A stretch of DNA of 23,580 nucleotides. Source: JAZKIX01 sp040384645 (GTDB lineage Bacteria; Pseudomonadota; Gammaproteobacteria; Burkholderiales; Burkholderiaceae_D). Below the pieces are notes generated by a model. It saw only the letters and a program-made list of their open reading frames with translations, did no database searches and had not been told where the DNA came from. Made by a program: the position numbers and the translations under genes. Positions within the stretch are counted from its first letter, which is position 1; every line of letters begins with the position of its first letter. The stretch spans positions 1 through 23,580 of the forward strand of contig JAZKIX010000132.1 of NCBI GenBank assembly GCA_040384645.1, read 5' to 3'. Positions 6,467-14,286 of this stretch are shown here, piece by piece.

Positions 6467-8958
6467 ATCGACGCGATTACGACGCGCATCCGGCTGGCGC
6501 TATCGCAGGGCAATTCCGTCCGCGCATCACCCTGCAAACCCTGGCGCGCGGCGATGGCTTGCTGGGTATGAAGCCGTCCGGCCCCTTCGGCGCACGCGGC
6601 GGCAATGTGACAGTGGTGCAAATCGACTGGATGTATACCGGCCTAAACGGCTTGCAATGGGAAACGCCAGCGCCGACCGTCTTGCTCAACCGGCGTCCGC
6701 TGGCAACCCAATCCTTACTCGATGCCCAAGGCCAAGCCATCACCCTGTGGCGCGATCTGGGCGCGGAAGCCGACGCGCTCGACAAAGTGTGGGAACTCGG
6801 CCTGCATCCAGTGCCGGCCCGTGCGTTGCAATGGCGCGCGGCCGATCCGGCACGCGAGAAAATAGCGTATTGGACGCTGGTGCAGGAAGGATTTTTTGGC
6901 GATTTCTGGGCCGAGCAATTACCCGAACTGCAAGCCCTGGGCTGGATGGTGGTAGTACGCCCCGGCTTCGCCCACGAGAGCGTGCCGGTCGATGCCTGGC
7001 GCCTGATTATCAGTCCCGACGGCGGCGAAATACTCGGCAAGGAAGTGGCGACGCCAATGCGTGGTCGTGCACCTATCGTCACAGCCCTGCGCCTGCCGGC
7101 ACGCGAAGGATCGTGGCTATTGAGCCTGGGCATCGAAATCGATGGCGAAGTGCTCGATCTGGTACCGATTCTGGCCAACCTATTGCAACGCGATACGCGC
7201 TGGCTCGATGCCAAAAAACTGGCGGCCATCGACGACCTGGAAATGGTGCGCTTGCGGGCGCCGGGCGGCAAACGGATCGATGCCCAGGGTGCGCCACTGA
7301 AGGCCATCATCGGCAGCATGCTCGAATTATTGAGCGACCCGCGCCGCAAGGACGGCCCGCTCAAACTATCGTCGTGGGACGCTTACCGACTCGATGCTAT
7401 GCGGCTGCAACTGCAGGCCAGCCAAGCGGCACGTGCCGGCAGCCACGGCGGCTGGCAATTGCAAGGCGATGCCGGACTGCACGCCCTGGCACACAAGTTA
7501 CAAAATATCGGTGGCCCGCAAGCGATCAGCGCACCGGCCGCTTTGGGCATCACCCTACGACCGTATCAATTGCATGGCGTGGCGTGGTTGCAATACCTGC
7601 GTGAACAACATCTGGCCGGCATCCTGGCTGACGATATGGGTTTGGGCAAAACCGCGCAAGCGCTGGCGCATCTGTTGATCGAGCAGCAAGCGGGTAGGCT
7701 CGATATTCCGGCACTGGCGGTATTGCCGACTTCCTTGATCTTCAACTGGCAAGCCGAAGCGCGCCGCATGGCGCCGAGCTTGCGTGTGCTGACCTTGCAA
7801 GGGCCGGCGCGGGCCGACGATTTTGCCCGCATGAGCGCGCACGACCTGGTGCTGACCACCTATCCCCTGCTGTGGCGCGATATCGATGCGCTGGCGGCGC
7901 AACCGTTTCACATGCTGCTGCTGGACGAAGCGCAAACCGTCAAAAACGCCGCCGGCCGCAGCGCCCATGCGGTGCGCCGCCTGCAAGCGCGGCATCGCTT
8001 GTGCATTACCGGCACGCCGCTGGAAAATCATTTAGGCGAGTTGTGGGCCCAATTCGATTTCCTGATGCCGGGATTTCTGGGCGACGCGCGCAGCTTCGTC
8101 CGTTTGTGGCGCCGGCCGATCGAACAAAATGGCCAAACCCAGCGCGCCGAATTACTCAAGCAACGCCTGCGTCCCTTTATCTTGCGCCGCCGTAAAGATG
8201 ACGTCGCCAGCGAGTTGCCACCCAAGACTGAAGTCATCAAACGCGTGCAATTGCAGGGCCAGCAGCGCGACCTGTATGAAAGCGTGCGGGTTGCCGCGGA
8301 CGAACAAGTGCGGCGCATCTTGCAACGCAAGGGCTTCTCTGGCGGGCAAATCACAATCCTCGATGCGCTATTAAAACTACGCCAAGTCTGTTGCGACCCG
8401 TATCTGCTCAAGGGCACCAAAATGCAGGACGGTATGGAACGCGCCAAGCTGGAATGCTTGCGCGACATGCTGCCGGCCTTGGTGGCGCAAGGCCGGCGGG
8501 TTTTGGTATTTTCCCAATTTACCGAAATGTTGGGCCTGATCGAGGCTGAACTAAGCGCCCTGCAATTGCCGTGGCTCACCTTGAGCGGCAAAACCCCGCC
8601 CGCACAGCGCGGCGCGCTGGTGGTGCAGTTTCAAGCCAGGCAGGTGCCGATTCTGTTGATTAGCTTGAAAGCTGGCGGCATCGGTCTGAACCTGACCGCT
8701 GCCGATACCGTGATCCACATGGATCCGTGGTGGAATCCGGCAGTGGAAGAACAAGCCACGGCACGCGCCCATCGCATCGGCCAGGAGCAGGCGGTGTTCG
8801 TCTACAAGCTGGTGGTGGAAGGCAGTATCGAAGAACGCATGCTGGAATTGCAGGCGCGTAAAGGAGCGCTGGCGGAAGGCGTATTGGGCAGCGATCTGGG
8901 GCTGGCGCCCAAGTTTAGCGAGGATGATTTGAAGGCTTTGTTGACGCCTTTGATGTGA
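6463..8958 (+). CDS. SNF2/HepA-family DEAD-like helicase (ATPase)
   Basis: The 831-aa protein has an N-terminal ~350-residue region of unknown fold, then a full SNF2 ATPase core. Visible motifs are the Q-like TLRPYQLHGVAWLQ, Walker A DDMGLGKT (residues 390-397), LTTYPLLWRD, Walker B DEAQ (488-491), CITGTPLENHLGELW (motif III), VFSQFTEMLGLIE (motif IV), LISLKAGGIGLNLT (motif V) and DPWWNPAVEEQATARAHRIGQ (motif VI, R-finger region). These enzymes use ATP to translocate on duplex DNA and remodel protein-DNA or RNA polymerase complexes. No SWIM zinc-finger CxC/CxH pattern was seen at the N-terminus, unlike many bacterial SNF2 proteins of this type. It starts within the hydratase stop codon, so it is probably co-expressed. 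It is a complete, intact gene with typical local codon use. Confidence 0.92.
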   Translation: MNRRDYDAHPAGAIAGQFRPRITLQTLARGDGLLGMKPSGPFGARGGNVTVVQIDWMYTGLNGLQWETPAPTVLLNRRPLATQSLLDAQGQAITLWRDLGAEADALDKVWELGLHPVPARALQWRAADPAREKIAYWTLVQEGFFGDFWAEQLPELQALGWMVVVRPGFAHESVPVDAWRLIISPDGGEILGKEVATPMRGRAPIVTALRLPAREGSWLLSLGIEIDGEVLDLVPILANLLQRDTRWLDAKKLAAIDDLEMVRLRAPGGKRIDAQGAPLKAIIGSMLELLSDPRRKDGPLKLSSWDAYRLDAMRLQLQASQAARAGSHGGWQLQGDAGLHALAHKLQNIGGPQAISAPAALGITLRPYQLHGVAWLQYLREQHLAGILADDMGLGKTAQALAHLLIEQQAGRLDIPALAVLPTSLIFNWQAEARRMAPSLRVLTLQGPARADDFARMSAHDLVLTTYPLLWRDIDALAAQPFHMLLLDEAQTVKNAAGRSAHAVRRLQARHRLCITGTPLENHLGELWAQFDFLMPGFLGDARSFVRLWRRPIEQNGQTQRAELLKQRLRPFILRRRKDDVASELPPKTEVIKRVQLQGQQRDLYESVRVAADEQVRRILQRKGFSGGQITILDALLKLRQVCCDPYLLKGTKMQDGMERAKLECLRDMLPALVAQGRRVLVFSQFTEMLGLIEAELSALQLPWLTLSGKTPPAQRGALVVQFQARQVPILLISLKAGGIGLNLTAADTVIHMDPWWNPAVEEQATARAHRIGQEQAVFVYKLVVEGSIEERMLELQARKGALAEGVLGSDLGLAPKFSEDDLKALLTPLM

Positions 8959-9007
8959 AACGCTGGCGTCGCCTGTGTGCTATTTAAAACCTGATTTAGC
9001 GTGGGTT

Positions 9008-9086
9008 GGTAGGCCGGGTTTCAATCCGAATTGGGAATTACACGGAGCGTGGTTGTCGGACTGAAGTCCGACCTACGTCCGACCTC
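9008..9086. repeat. Small palindromic (REP-like) repeat units
   Basis: GTCGGAC (9055-9061) and GTCCGAC (9066-9072) form a perfect 7-bp stem with a TGAA loop. A half unit, CGTCCGACCT (9076-9085), follows. A diverged unit of the same style (GTAGGCCGGGTTTCAATCCG, from 9009) lies just upstream. Short GTCGG(A/G)CT...AGTCCGACCTACG palindromes of this form are scattered in many proteobacterial genomes. They lie between the convergent SNF2 and DUF2863 genes. The rest of this 156-bp gap shows nothing else. Confidence 0.65.
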
Positions 9087-9114
9087 AAGCCTATCTACAA
9101 CCATGCCAATTCCG

Positions 9115-10329
9115 TTAATACGGCCTGACGCCCACCGGCTGGCCTTCGGCATCAAACTTCTCAGCCAAGGCAACCAACTTGACGCCGATGGTCATCAAGG
9201 CATCGTAGGCGTCGTCGATGTCATCTTGCAATTCACGCGCCATTTCCAGCGGTTTTTCTGCACTCGCCAGCAAGGCTTTGTCGTCGGCGCGGTAGAGGTT
9301 GACGCGCAATACCATCTGGCCATCGACCACGGCGGAGCCGATGACACCGGTCGCATCGTCCGCTGCGACCGCGCTTTCTTGCAGGCCGAAAATCAAGTCC
9401 GACATCATTTGCAGCATCAGGTATTCGGCAATGCCGCGCTCCTTGCCGCCATGAAATAAGTCTTGATACAGGAAATCAAGTTCAAGCTCGCTTTGACCCG
9501 TCACCAGGCAGCGCTTGACGATGGGCGCGATCTGTTCCGCCCAGGCTTGAAAGCGGCTGGCGCGCGCATCGAAATAGGTTTCGGCCGCAGCCGCATCGGC
9601 TGGGATCGTGTAGAACGCATCGTCCATCGACTTGAGCGCAAAGCCCAATAAAAAGCGCAGCTCCAAAACCTCGTCTTGCGACCCGAACAAATTCTCTGGC
9701 CAGGTGCCTAAGCTGCGTTCAATGGCGGAGGTTCCCAAGCCTTTGATGACTGCTTTTTTATTGGTCATCGAGACAAAAGCATCGCGCAGCATTTCGCTCA
9801 GGTGGCTGTAAGTGATGGCGTCGATTTCATCAAGGTGGTAAGCGTGATTGACTACCACCACGCTGGCGTTGGGCCCTTCCAGGCCGGCTTTCTTCAAGCT
9901 GTCGCTTAATATTTCAAACGCCTCTTGATCCTGGCAACATTGCTCGCGATGCAGGCCGCCCGTGCTGCGGATCAACATGGGGATGAGGAAGGCATTGAGT
10001 TCCAGCGGGCGTCCCTGCGCTTGGCCGCTGATCATGACTTCGGACGCTTCCTCGATGCTTTCTTTCAAAAACCGGTAGGCGCCGAGGTCTTCGTATTGGG
10101 TGCGGTCGAGCGCTTCGTACAGCACATCATCGCTTTTTTGATGCAGGCTATTGCGGATGATTTTATTGAATTCGATGGTGTTGTGTTGACGGAATTCGGC
10201 TGCCTCTTTTTTGTTTTTGCGTGTCGCAAGATCGCCGGCCAGGCTGCAAAGCTGGCGAATCAGGGATTCTTCCTTATCCTCGGGCGAGGCGTGGGAGCGG
10301 GGAGCGGGGGGGCGAGGTTTCTTTATCAT
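9115..10329 (-). CDS. DUF2863-family protein, function unknown
   Basis: I recognise this 404-aa protein as resembling the DUF2863 family, which I know from Burkholderiales and which has no assigned function. It is mostly alpha-helical and acidic, with an N-terminal basic/proline-rich stretch (KKPRPPAPRSH), no signal peptide and no membrane segments. Noticeable blocks are VVVVNHAYHLDEIDAITYSHL (split by helices), LGTSAIERSLGTWPENLFG and GGKERGIAEYLMLQMMSDL. The start is placed at ATG 10329, with a GAAG purine run just upstream. An in-frame ATG at 10389 would put the N-terminus inside a GC-rich hairpin and add an atypical proline-rich leader. It lies about 90 bp downstream of another unknown gene on the same strand. 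Confidence 0.7.
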   Translation of the reverse strand: MIKKPRPPAPRSHASPEDKEESLIRQLCSLAGDLATRKNKKEAAEFRQHNTIEFNKIIRNSLHQKSDDVLYEALDRTQYEDLGAYRFLKESIEEASEVMISGQAQGRPLELNAFLIPMLIRSTGGLHREQCCQDQEAFEILSDSLKKAGLEGPNASVVVVNHAYHLDEIDAITYSHLSEMLRDAFVSMTNKKAVIKGLGTSAIERSLGTWPENLFGSQDEVLELRFLLGFALKSMDDAFYTIPADAAAAETYFDARASRFQAWAEQIAPIVKRCLVTGQSELELDFLYQDLFHGGKERGIAEYLMLQMMSDLIFGLQESAVAADDATGVIGSAVVDGQMVLRVNLYRADDKALLASAEKPLEMARELQDDIDDAYDALMTIGVKLVALAEKFDAEGQPVGVRPY

Positions 10330-10360
10330 GGGCTTCAATCGGGGGACATAAAATGCAAGC

Positions 10361-10378
10361 GCCGCCGGTAAGGGCGGC
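10361..10378 (-). terminator. GC-rich hairpin between the two minus-strand genes
   Basis: GCCGCC (10361-10366) pairs with GGCGGC (10373-10378) around a 6-nt loop. Read on the minus strand it lies after the stop of the upstream unknown gene and is followed by GCTTGCATTTTATG. The short T-run is separated from the stem, so it may be a weak terminator or an mRNA processing/stability hairpin. Confidence 0.4.
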
Positions 10379-10417
10379 GGCTGCTTCACATAGTGGACGC
10401 TAGGTGGCGCTTAACGC

Positions 10418-10858
10418 TTAGCCCTGCGCCTTGAATTTTCGTATTAAGGCATCGAGCTGGCTGCTCGATGCCGGGTCGGCGGCTAGCTCGGCGCTGTCGT
10501 CGTTGAATTCTTCGGCAAATTCCTCGGCCAGATTTTTCCAGCCTTTGCTGGCGGCAAAGGCGTTGAATGCTTCCGGCGCTTCCAGCACGATCAGCTTATC
10601 GTCTTGCAAACCCAGATCGCCATGACCGAAGTCAGGGCCGGCATAACCGAGTGCGCGTAACCTGGCTAAAATCTGTCGGATCACGACCGGGTCTTCATAC
10701 AAGCGCTCGTCGCGCATCGATGTGGCCAGGTCGATATAGACGTCGATAATGCCATAGCCTTCATCGAAGATACGGATCGCCTTGATTTTCCAGGGCTGCC
10801 CCATGCCATCGGTGATGCTGAATGGTCCACTTAATTGGATGTCGGTTTCCTTGTTCAT
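10418..10858 (-). CDS. Hypothetical protein, 146 aa
   Basis: I do not recognise this family. The 146-aa acidic protein has an N-terminal beta-rich half (residues about 6-50, QLSGPFSITDGMGQPWKIKA then FDEGYGIIDVYIDLATSM), a GPDFGHGDLGLQDDKLIVLE block, and a helical acidic C-terminus. There is no signal peptide or membrane segment. It begins at ATG 10858 and is the first gene of a minus-strand pair with the DUF2863 gene. A GC-rich hairpin between them suggests partial uncoupling. Codon use looks like its neighbours, and the frame is clean, so I treat it as a real gene. Confidence 0.7.
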   Translation of the reverse strand: MNKETDIQLSGPFSITDGMGQPWKIKAIRIFDEGYGIIDVYIDLATSMRDERLYEDPVVIRQILARLRALGYAGPDFGHGDLGLQDDKLIVLEAPEAFNAFAASKGWKNLAEEFAEEFNDDSAELAADPASSSQLDALIRKFKAQG

Positions 10859-10939
10859 AGGCGCAAGGATACATCAACGGCGTGCATCGCAATTGCGCAA
10901 ACGCGTCATTACGGGCTAATTCATTGGGCGGGCGCCGTT

Positions 10940-10945
10940 TATAAT
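10940..10945 (+). promoter_or_regulatory. Candidate -10 box upstream of the gene at 11013
   Basis: TATAAT at 10940-10945 is a perfect -10 hexamer, 68 bases before the assumed GTG start. No good -35 hexamer lies 16-18 bases upstream (the sequence there is TAATTC-like). The divergent gene starts at 10858, so this 154-bp gap should contain promoters for both directions. Confidence 0.35.
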
Positions 10946-11012
10946 GTGGGACGGGCCGAAACAGGGGCGGGATTTAGAGTTTGATTAAAATCGGCACCGC
11001 GCTTTTACCTCA

Positions 11013-11576
11013 GTGCGGACAAGGCCAACATTATTGGAATTATTTATTTTGAATACGACGAGAAACAAACGCTGGAACGGCAAAATCGATACCTTGGCCG
11101 TGGATTTTCTCAAGGAAGTGGCTGTGCAAATGGCTTCCTACGGTGACCGGGTGCAATTTAGCCTGAATGGCGCGGGCCAGAAACCCAATTACCAGGTCAT
11201 CAATTCATCCGATAAAAAAATGGTGTTTAACGGCGGCAATCACTTGTTCGATTCCAAAGCCGACGATTTTCTGGGTAGCAACACCACCGGCATCTTGACC
11301 GTGGAGCAAGTCAAAGCTGCCATCGCTGGCGTCGGCCTCAAGGCCAGTGCCGCAGCGCGCAGCACCCGTGCCAGCAGCGGCAGTAGCAGCCGGCCAGTGA
11401 CGGCAGCAGCCAAGGCGCAAGATTTGGTGAATACCGAAAAATACGAATACTTCAAGACCAATCGCCAGACGTTACCGGCCGCCATCGGGGAATATTCCGA
11501 TGAAATCGCGACCTTGATGCGCAACGGCATGTCGGCCGCTGATGCGTTTGGCGATGTGGTGAAGCGGTATTTTTGA
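11013..11576 (+). CDS. Hypothetical protein, up to 187 aa
   Basis: I do not recognise this protein. An N-terminal domain (about residues 20-110: WNGKIDTLAVDFLKEVAVQM, YGDRVQFSLNGAG, VFNGGNHLFDSKADDFL) is joined by a low-complexity Ser/Ala/Arg linker (about 112-132, ASAAARSTRASSGSSSRP) to a short helical C-terminal domain. That last domain ends in TLMRNGMSAADAFGDVVKRY. There is no signal peptide. No ATG is available near the 5' end; candidates are GTG 11013, TTG 11034 and TTG 11049, and the weak AAGG near 11020 would favour TTG 11034. The two-domain-plus-linker layout suggests a nucleic-acid- or protein-binding adaptor, but that is speculation. It converges on psd. Confidence 0.65.
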   Translation: MRTRPTLLELFILNTTRNKRWNGKIDTLAVDFLKEVAVQMASYGDRVQFSLNGAGQKPNYQVINSSDKKMVFNGGNHLFDSKADDFLGSNTTGILTVEQVKAAIAGVGLKASAAARSTRASSGSSSRPVTAAAKAQDLVNTEKYEYFKTNRQTLPAAIGEYSDEIATLMRNGMSAADAFGDVVKRYF

Positions 11577-11604
11577 TTCCGGCAAATTTGATTTAAGAAT
11601 GACG

Positions 11605-11635
11605 GCAGGGTCGCCGCCAAGCGCGGCGACCCTGC
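11605..11635. terminator. Perfect 13-bp hairpin between convergent genes
   Basis: GCAGGGTCGCCGC (11605-11617) pairs perfectly with GCGGCGACCCTGC (11623-11635) around CAAGC. It lies between the 11013 gene and psd, ending 6 bases after the psd stop on the other strand. Neither side has a proper T-run after the stem, so it may act as a bidirectional barrier or a 3'-end stabiliser, not as a textbook intrinsic terminator. Confidence 0.6.
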
Positions 11636-11641
11636 AAAAGA

Positions 11642-12487
11642 CTATTTCAGCTTTTTACCCATCATCTGCCCCAATTGCACCGCCCCTGCCGGCTGCCAGT
11701 CACTATTAAATTCCAGCACCCCTTTCGGGAATAACATCACGACCGTCGAGCCGAGCAAGAAACGGCCCATTTCTTCGCCTTTTTTCAAGATAATCGGTTT
11801 TGGATATAGCCATTCGCGCACCTCGCGCGTGCGCGGCGGGTTGACGATACCGTGCCAGACGGTGGCCATGCTGCCGACGATGGTGGCGCCCACCAGGGTC
11901 AGGACAAAAGGGCCATGCGCCGAGTCGAACACGCACACCACGCGCTCGTTACGCGCGAACAAGCCGGGCACGCCGCGTGCTGTAGTCGGGTTGACGGAAA
12001 ACAGCGCCCCCGGCACGTAAATCATGCGCGTCAGGCGGCCGTCGCAAGGCATGTGGATGCGGTGGTAATCCTTGGGACTGAGGTAGAGATTGGCAAAACT
12101 GCCGTCCTGGAATTGCGCTGCCAATTGCTGGTCACCACCGACCAGCGCCGCAGTCGAAAAGCTATGGCCCTTGGCTTGAAATAGTTGATCTTGCTTGATC
12201 GCGCCAAACTGGCTGATCGCGCCATCGACCGGGCAAATAAAAGCGGCGGGGTCGATCGGGCGAGCGCCGTTGCGCAATGGCCGGGTGAAAAACTCATTGA
12301 AACTCTGGTAGCTGGCGATATCGGGATTGGCAGCCTCGGCCATGTTGACGCCGTATCGCCCGATAAACCACTCGATCAAGCGGGTGGTCAAGGCGCCTGC
12401 CTTGGCGTTGGCAACCAGTCCGGCAAATGCGGTCAGCGCTTGCTTGGGCATCAGGTATTGCGATAGTACGGCGAGGCGATCAGACAT
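11642..12487 (-). CDS. psd: Phosphatidylserine decarboxylase
   Basis: The 281-aa product matches the Psd family. It has YQSFNEFFTRPLRNGARPID near residue 85, CPVDGAISQFG, the YHRIHMPCDGRLTRMIYVPG block, and the C-terminal LGST self-cleavage site (Ser about 247). Cleavage at that site makes the pyruvoyl cofactor and the alpha and beta subunits. It decarboxylates phosphatidylserine to phosphatidylethanolamine at the inner membrane. The start at ATG 12487 (MSDRLAVLSQYL) was chosen because homologues begin in this way and upstream in-frame residues look unlike the family. ATG 12499 (MDATMSDRL) is a nearby alternative, and neither has a clear Shine-Dalgarno sequence. It stands alone, divergent from the glycosyltransferase. 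Confidence 0.93.
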   Translation of the reverse strand: MSDRLAVLSQYLMPKQALTAFAGLVANAKAGALTTRLIEWFIGRYGVNMAEAANPDIASYQSFNEFFTRPLRNGARPIDPAAFICPVDGAISQFGAIKQDQLFQAKGHSFSTAALVGGDQQLAAQFQDGSFANLYLSPKDYHRIHMPCDGRLTRMIYVPGALFSVNPTTARGVPGLFARNERVVCVFDSAHGPFVLTLVGATIVGSMATVWHGIVNPPRTREVREWLYPKPIILKKGEEMGRFLLGSTVVMLFPKGVLEFNSDWQPAGAVQLGQMMGKKLK

Positions 12488-12618
12488 GGTGGCATCCATT
12501 TGAAAAGACGGTGGATTATATCGGCTCAAGTATCTGTTAACTACCTGCTCAAGTAGCACCCCCTACTTTGATGGCCCGGCCAGTGTGATGAAACCCGTTT
12601 TCCGGCTCTCCATTGCAA

Positions 12619-12693
12619 AAATATACACACTGGTGTATTTTATTTGCACCAATAAAACCGTGCGGGATAGCGATGGTTTTGCCTTATACTCCC
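12619..12693 (+). repeat. 75-nt structured intergenic element, copy B (5' leader of the glycosyltransferase gene)
   Basis: Layout: AAATATAC, 32 nt, CGTGCGGG, 19 nt, ATACTCCC. Hairpin 1 pairs AATATAC with GTGTATT and can extend with TGCAAA/TTTGCA outside. Hairpin 2 pairs AAAACC with GGTTTT and TGC with GC(G)A through a one-base bulge. The loop GGGA can pair with the 3' UCCC. It ends 42 bases before the TTG start of the glycosyltransferase gene, and its CTCCC is complementary to that gene's GGGAG ribosome-binding site. Confidence 0.75.
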
Positions 12694-12735
12694 CCATATT
12701 CAATAGAATTAGACAGCAGGCAACGGGAGTTGACA

Positions 12736-13593
12736 TTGGACGCAAGCATCATTATTCCCACTTTCAATCATGGTGAAACCCTGCGCTTTGCCTTGCACAG
12801 CATCAAGCAGCAAAGCGTGCAGGATTTTGAAGTCTTCGTGATCGGCGATGGCGTGCCGGAGCAGCACAAATCCTGGGTTCGCAACGCCGTTGCAGCCGAT
12901 TCCAGGTTCATTTTTATCGATCATCCCAAACATGAACGGCGCGGCGAACCGTACCGGCATGAAGTCCTCAAAACTGCGACCGGCAAGCTGGTCTGCTATA
13001 TGACCGACCGCGATATCTGGCTACCCAATCACCTGGAGCAAATGCAAGTCTTGCTGGCAAATAGTGACTACGCCCATGCCCTGCCCTTGCATGTCTTGCC
13101 CGACGCCAGCCTGCGCGTCTTCGCCTGCGACCTGACCGGCCCCGGCTATCGTTACATGATGTCGACCGTGATGGATAACCGGATGCCGTTTTCCAGTTTT
13201 GCCCATACCCGNNNNNNNNNNCGGGAAGCCTATTTCAAGCTGGCCGAGGGCTGGACCAATACGCCAAAAGACCAATGGACCGACTTGTATATGTGGCGCA
13301 AATTCTTGAACCGCACCGACATGCAGGGCGTGAGCGGCACCCGCGCCACGGCGGTGACTTTTCCGACGCCGCCGCGCAAGGATTGGCCAATGCAGCAAAG
13401 GCTGGACGAATTGACGCGCTGGGCGGAACAGCTGGTCACGCCTGAAGGACGCGCTGATTTCGAGCGCGACGCCTTGATTGCAGGCTTGCAAGCACAACGC
13501 GCCGAGACCTTAAAAATCTCATCGGTACTGGAAGCGACCTTAAAGAAACAAGCTGCCAGCCCGCCCCGTATCAGTTACGCACCGCGTTTTTAA
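12736..13593 (+). CDS. GT2-family glycosyltransferase (contains a 10-N assembly gap)
   Basis: The ~285-aa protein opens with a GT-A fold signature, DASIIIPTFNHGETLRFALH and FEVFVIGDGVPE. A DxD-like TDRD motif follows in CYMTDRDIWLPNHLEQM (about residues 93-109), where the metal-nucleotide-sugar would bind. The C-terminal part has GWTNTPKDQWTDLYMWRKFL and a final coiled segment. It is probably a cytoplasmic, inner-face enzyme adding sugars to a polysaccharide or glycan. The TTG start at 12736 is chosen because GGGAG (12725-12729) lies 6 bases upstream and the fold begins immediately. The ten Ns at 13212-13221 keep the frame. Joining the flanks through a shared CG reads AHTREAYFKL without any missing residue. 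It is followed 18 bp later by an RmlC-like cupin gene. Confidence 0.85.
   Translation: MDASIIIPTFNHGETLRFALHSIKQQSVQDFEVFVIGDGVPEQHKSWVRNAVAADSRFIFIDHPKHERRGEPYRHEVLKTATGKLVCYMTDRDIWLPNHLEQMQVLLANSDYAHALPLHVLPDASLRVFACDLTGPGYRYMMSTVMDNRMPFSSFAHTXXXXREAYFKLAEGWTNTPKDQWTDLYMWRKFLNRTDMQGVSGTRATAVTFPTPPRKDWPMQQRLDELTRWAEQLVTPEGRADFERDALIAGLQAQRAETLKISSVLEATLKKQAASPPRISYAPRF
13212..13221. other. Assembly gap (10 Ns) inside the glycosyltransferase gene
   Basis: Ten Ns separate ...CATACCCG from CGGGAAGCC.... Overlapping the two flanks by their shared CG gives CCCGGG and a continuous reading frame. The gap may therefore hold no missing sequence. Confidence 0.95.
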
Positions 13594-13611
13594 CATTCTA
13601 AAGAGGAATCC

Positions 13612-14169
13612 ATGCAAGACAACTGGCTAATCAAAGGCGCGATCAAAGATGCGCAAAGCGTCACCGCCGAATGGCGCAGCGCCGACACGGCATTGATTGA
13701 AGGCGTGCGGCTGCAAGAGGTCAAGAACGTGGTCAAGCAAAACGGCTTCTTGACCGAGCTGTACCGGCGCGATTGGGCGCTGGACGGCGGCGTGGTCGAT
13801 CAAGTGTTTCAGGTACGTTTGGCGCCCGGCGGCTTGTCGGCTTGGCATGCACATGGCTTGACTACCGACCGCCTGTTCGTCGGCGAAGGCACCCTGAAAA
13901 TTGTCTTGTACGACGGTCGCCAGGATTCAGTTAGTTATCGCAAGATCAATGTATTTCGTTGCAGTCATGTACGGCCGATGTTAATCGTGATCCCACCCGG
14001 TGTGTGGCACGGCGTTCACAATATCGGCGCCGACACTGCGACCCTGATCAATATGGTGGATCGTGCCTATGATTACAGCAATCCCGACCATTGGCGCCTG
14101 GCGCCAGATACGCCGCAGATTCCCTACTGCTTCGGCGACGATCTTGCGAAGGATGCGCTGGCTGGATGA
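13612..14169 (+). CDS. RmlC-like cupin, dTDP-4-dehydrorhamnose 3,5-epimerase related
   Basis: The 185-aa single-domain cupin resembles the RmlC sugar 3,5-epimerase superfamily. It has a beta-rich core with FLTELYRRDWALDGG, VFQVRLAPGGLSAWHAH (His pair in the usual catalytic strand), IPPGVWHGVHNIG, and the typical ending DTPQIPY. Classical RmlC epimerises dTDP-4-keto-6-deoxyglucose on the way to rhamnose. This divergent member lacks other rml genes nearby, so it may act on a different nucleotide sugar or not be an epimerase. The start is supported by AGAGGA six bases upstream. With the glycosyltransferase 18 bp upstream it forms a two-gene unit for a surface polysaccharide. Confidence 0.8.
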   Translation: MQDNWLIKGAIKDAQSVTAEWRSADTALIEGVRLQEVKNVVKQNGFLTELYRRDWALDGGVVDQVFQVRLAPGGLSAWHAHGLTTDRLFVGEGTLKIVLYDGRQDSVSYRKINVFRCSHVRPMLIVIPPGVWHGVHNIGADTATLINMVDRAYDYSNPDHWRLAPDTPQIPYCFGDDLAKDALAG

Positions 14170-14225
14170 ATTATCGCGTCAATTTTTCATGTGCAAGATG
14201 ATGTGACGGCGCTACAAAAGAGCGC

Positions 14226-14252
14226 TTGAATAGGCTTGATGCGTCCTATAAT
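14226..14252 (+). promoter_or_regulatory. Candidate sigma-70 promoter for the hybrid kinase gene
   Basis: TTGAAT (14226-14231) and TATAAT (14247-14252) are separated by 15 bases, slightly short of the ideal. The start codon at 14287 follows 34 bases later. The region between the cupin gene and this promoter has no clear terminator. Confidence 0.5.
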
Positions 14253-14286
14253 TGTTCATCGTGTTATCCAGAAAGAGTGCGCCACC

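Noticed and set aside
6231..7604. Plus-strand open frame of 457 codons in another frame over the hydratase and SNF2 genes
   Set aside because: Its translation is Arg/Pro/Ala-rich with no domain, as expected for an off-frame reading of GC-rich coding DNA. Both true genes are clearly recognisable.
12613..12735. N-terminal extension of the glycosyltransferase from ATG 12613
   Set aside because: It would translate through the conserved 75-nt element and lacks a ribosome-binding site. The GT-A fold starts at DASIIIPTFN after TTG 12736.
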